Positions 62,530-64,000 of a stretch of DNA of 64,000 nt are shown one piece after another. Location: contig NZ_JAAGKM010000001.1 of the NCBI RefSeq assembly GCF_019308355.1, forward strand, positions 124,001-188,000, in the 5' to 3' direction. Position numbers and translations under genes: made by a program. This DNA is from Empedobacter falsenii. GTDB taxonomy: Bacteria > Bacteroidota > Bacteroidia > Flavobacteriales > Weeksellaceae. Each line of letters opens with the position of its first letter. Positions within the stretch are counted from its first letter, which is position 1. The notes under the pieces were generated by a model. The model made no database searches. It was not told the DNA's origin and saw only the letters and a list, made by a program, of their open reading frames with translations.

Positions 62530-62712
62530 ATGAAACAAAATATCATTTATAGTATCATTTTCTTTTTCGTGTTATTTGGACTAAAATATTTGTTCGATAA
62601 AAGCGATGTGCAAACAATGTTGGTTTATTCGGCAATTGGAACGGTTATCTTTTTTATTTATCGAGTTGTCATAAGAAAAATGTTATACAAACAAAAAGAC
62701 CAAGAAAACTAA
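62530..62712 (+). CDS. Small two-helix membrane protein
   Basis: 60 residues with two membrane segments (IIYSIIFFFVLFGLKYLF and VYSAIGTVIFFIYRVVI) and a basic end. No family is recognised. The stop lies within a terminator hairpin shared with the convergent peroxiredoxin gene and overlaps its stop by four bases. Confidence 0.65.
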   Translation: MKQNIIYSIIFFFVLFGLKYLFDKSDVQTMLVYSAIGTVIFFIYRVVIRKMLYKQKDQEN

Positions 62713-62728
62713 TTTCCTTGGTCTTTTT
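62693..62728. terminator. Bidirectional terminator holding both stop codons
   Basis: A 12-base-pair stem (62693-62704 with 62717-62728) with a loop that contains the stop codons of both convergent genes (TAA on plus, TAG on minus). A and T ends support both directions. Confidence 0.75.
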
Positions 62729-63161
62729 TTATTGCTTGCATTGCTTCTTCAATGTGCGTTTCGGCTACATTTGAAACAATGTGTTTAATTAATTTTCCTT
62801 GTTTATTGAATACAAAAGTTTCTCGCGGTGTGATTAAGCCAAATTTCTTTTTGATTCCCAACAACTTCGACAACTTTGCTCCTTTATCAGAAAGCAACGG
62901 AAAGTTTAATTGATGTTTTGTATAAAACTTCTCGTGAGAAGAAGTTGATTGTCCATTTATTCCGACAATCACAGCGTCTAAAGCATTGAAATCTGCATTT
63001 ACATCACGAAATTGACATACTTCTTTTGTACACATTGGCGTAAAATCCATCGGATAAAAGAATAAAACAAAATATTTTTTGTATAAAAATTCGTCCGAAT
63101 TAAACCAATTTCCTTTGTTATCCTCCAACGAAAAGGTTGGAATGTGATCGCCTAATTTCAT
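62709..63161 (-). CDS. bcp: Bcp/AhpC-type peroxiredoxin
   Basis: 150 residues. It reduces hydrogen peroxide and organic peroxides with thioredoxin. FFYPMDFTPMCTKEVCQFRD at about 35-54 holds the peroxidatic Cys44 and, five residues on, Cys49, the resolving Cys of the atypical 2-Cys BCP type. The preceding loop has PMDFTP (usual PxxxTPxC). VGINGQSTSSHEKF and FGLITPRETFVFNKQGKL are further conserved parts. Its start overlaps the upstream pterin synthase gene by four bases (ATGA), so the two are translationally coupled. Confidence 0.92.
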   Translation of the reverse strand: MKLGDHIPTFSLEDNKGNWFNSDEFLYKKYFVLFFYPMDFTPMCTKEVCQFRDVNADFNALDAVIVGINGQSTSSHEKFYTKHQLNFPLLSDKGAKLSKLLGIKKKFGLITPRETFVFNKQGKLIKHIVSNVAETHIEEAMQAIKKDQGN

Positions 63162-63568
63162 TCGCCTGCGTATTCTACAAAATTACGTGGAGTTTCGTAT
63201 AAGGTTACTTTCAATTCTAAATCGGTCGCTAATTTTGCTCTAATTTTATTCCAAATCAAAATCACAATATTTTCGGCAGTTGGATTGATAGTTTTAAATT
63301 CTTCAATATCAACATTCAGATTTTTATGATCCAAATAATCTTCAACTTCAATCGCAATAATTTTTCGTAATTCGTCCAAATTCATCACAAAACCAGTTTC
63401 TGGATCAACTTCGCCTTTCACCGCCACAATAATTTCGTAATTATGCCCGTGATAGTTTGGATAAGAACATTTTCCGAAAACTTCAAAATTTTGTTCGTCG
63501 CTCCAATTCTTGTTAAACAATCGGTGCGCAGCATTAAAATGTGCTTTTCTGTTGACAGTAACTTTCAT
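63158..63568 (-). CDS. 6-pyruvoyltetrahydropterin synthase/QueD-family protein (eukaryote-like PTPS motif)
   Basis: 136 residues. Zinc ligands are His15 (AAHRLF) and His40, His42 (HGH); catalytic Cys34 is six residues before the first of these, so the motif is Cx5HGH as in mammalian PTPS rather than the Cx3HGH of QueD. DEQNFEVFGKCSYPNYHGHN, GFVMNLDELRK, YLDHKNLN (catalytic Asp-His) and YETPRNFV follow closely the mammalian pattern. It is therefore better called PTPS-like: the product could be 6-pyruvoyltetrahydropterin (for tetrahydrobiopterin) or 6-carboxytetrahydropterin (for queuosine). It is the middle gene of idi, PTPS, bcp. Confidence 0.85.
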   Translation of the reverse strand: MKVTVNRKAHFNAAHRLFNKNWSDEQNFEVFGKCSYPNYHGHNYEIIVAVKGEVDPETGFVMNLDELRKIIAIEVEDYLDHKNLNVDIEEFKTINPTAENIVILIWNKIRAKLATDLELKVTLYETPRNFVEYAGE

Positions 63569-63580
63569 CTGTATAAATTT

Positions 63581-64000
63581 TTATTCTTCGATATACGAAA
63601 CGTAATGTTCAAAAATTATTTTGAACCAAGCTGTATAATTCTGAGGATTTTTTTCCATATCTTTTTTCAAATCATCCAATTCTACCCAACGATAGGCCAT
63701 CACTTCATCAGGATTTAGCTTTGGTTCATCATCAAATGTTCCGATAAAAACATGGTCTAATTCATGCTCGATCAAATCATTTTCTAAATGCGCTTTGTAA
63801 ATGAAATTAAATTTATATTCTAATTCGCAATCAAATCCCATTTCTTCTTCCAAACGTCTGTGCGCCGCTTGTTCGTAAGTTTCGTTATCGCGCGGATGAC
63901 TACAACATGTATTCGTCCACAACGTTGGCGAATGGTATTTGCTCGCAGCTCGTTGCTGAATCATTAATTCTCCTTTGGAATTGAATACAAAAACAGAAAA
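63581..64000 (-). CDS. idi: Isopentenyl-diphosphate delta-isomerase, C-terminal part (runs off the right edge)
   Basis: The frame is open at the window edge and its first visible residues are FSVFVFNSKGEL, then MIQQRAASKYHSPTLWTNTC, so the true start is beyond 64000 and the ATG at 63964 is internal. The catalytic Cys lies in TNTCCSHPR and the Nudix-like Glu cluster in RRLEEEMGFDCEL, as expected for type I IDI, which interconverts IPP and DMAPP. The end reads NYTAWFKIIFEHYV. It is 12 bases from the pterin synthase gene. Confidence 0.93.
   Translation of the reverse strand, partial: FSVFVFNSKGELMIQQRAASKYHSPTLWTNTCCSHPRDNETYEQAAHRRLEEEMGFDCELEYKFNFIYKAHLENDLIEHELDHVFIGTFDDEPKLNPDEVMAYRWVELDDLKKDMEKNPQNYTAWFKIIFEHYVSYIEE

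Overview
This window looks like the chromosome of a Bacteroidota bacterium of class Flavobacteriia, probably in or near the Weeksellaceae (Empedobacter- or Chryseobacterium-like); the genus is inference. The DNA is strongly AT-rich. It has a SusC/SusD pair, GLPGLI-family proteins, PorT-like beta-barrels, a DUF2723/GT117 glycosyltransferase, a long IleS and a DksA-like protein with a degenerate zinc finger. Genes lack strong Shine-Dalgarno sites, and promoters fit the Bacteroidota form TTG-N18/19-TAnnTTTG. Most of the window is ordinary housekeeping chromosome. I saw no prophage, CRISPR array, plasmid origin or rRNA. No gene-free stretch exceeds 300 bases.

Layout. 1-9.2 kb: the start of mutL, a frameshifted DUF2750 gene behind putP, a YyaL-like thioredoxin-fold protein, tag, an EamA transporter, then a tight minus-strand operon (SDR, ElaA-like acetyltransferase, two tandem SGNH-like proteins). 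9.2-11.9 kb: a flippase-like membrane protein, five near-identical tandem tRNA-Val(TAC) genes with their own promoter and terminator, then a frameshifted exported protein. 11.9-16.3 kb: ileS, dksA-like and lspA operon. 16.5-20 kb: an overlapping DUF4836 lipoprotein, ABC ATPase and FtsX-like permease operon. 20-25.2 kb: two small beta-barrels that share a sigma-54-like upstream element, then GT117. 25.4-38 kb: guaB, the SusCD transporter, rnhB, coaD/ddl divergent from a PASTA protein and a pseudouridine synthase, and a DEAD-box helicase. 38-49 kb: a dicarboxylate symporter, cinA, a GLPGLI pair (one copy broken by an amber stop), lipA, two NlpE-like lipoproteins around ogt, NUDIX, galE, a sugar aminotransferase and waaA. 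49-59 kb: two PorT-like barrels around a BlaI/M56 regulatory pair, then a coupled AddA-like helicase-nuclease, uvrC and membrane protein operon, and DinB. 59-64 kb: an intact IS982-type element with a clear target duplication, gcvT, a YiiX-like hydrolase, a peroxiredoxin, a eukaryote-like pyruvoyltetrahydropterin synthase and a partial idi.

The window serves mostly DNA repair (mutL, tag, ogt, uvrC, AddA-like), envelope biogenesis (lspA, waaA, ddl, galE, the aminotransferase, GT117, barrels, LolD-like ABC) and central metabolism (guaB, lipA, gcvT, coaD). The less ordinary observations are the twin sigma-54-like elements, the homogenised tRNA-Val array, three single-lesion broken genes, a predicted BlaI operator and several start sites that can be placed from promoter positions. 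I did not find a clearly new multi-gene system. Membrane segment counts and promoter calls are read by eye.
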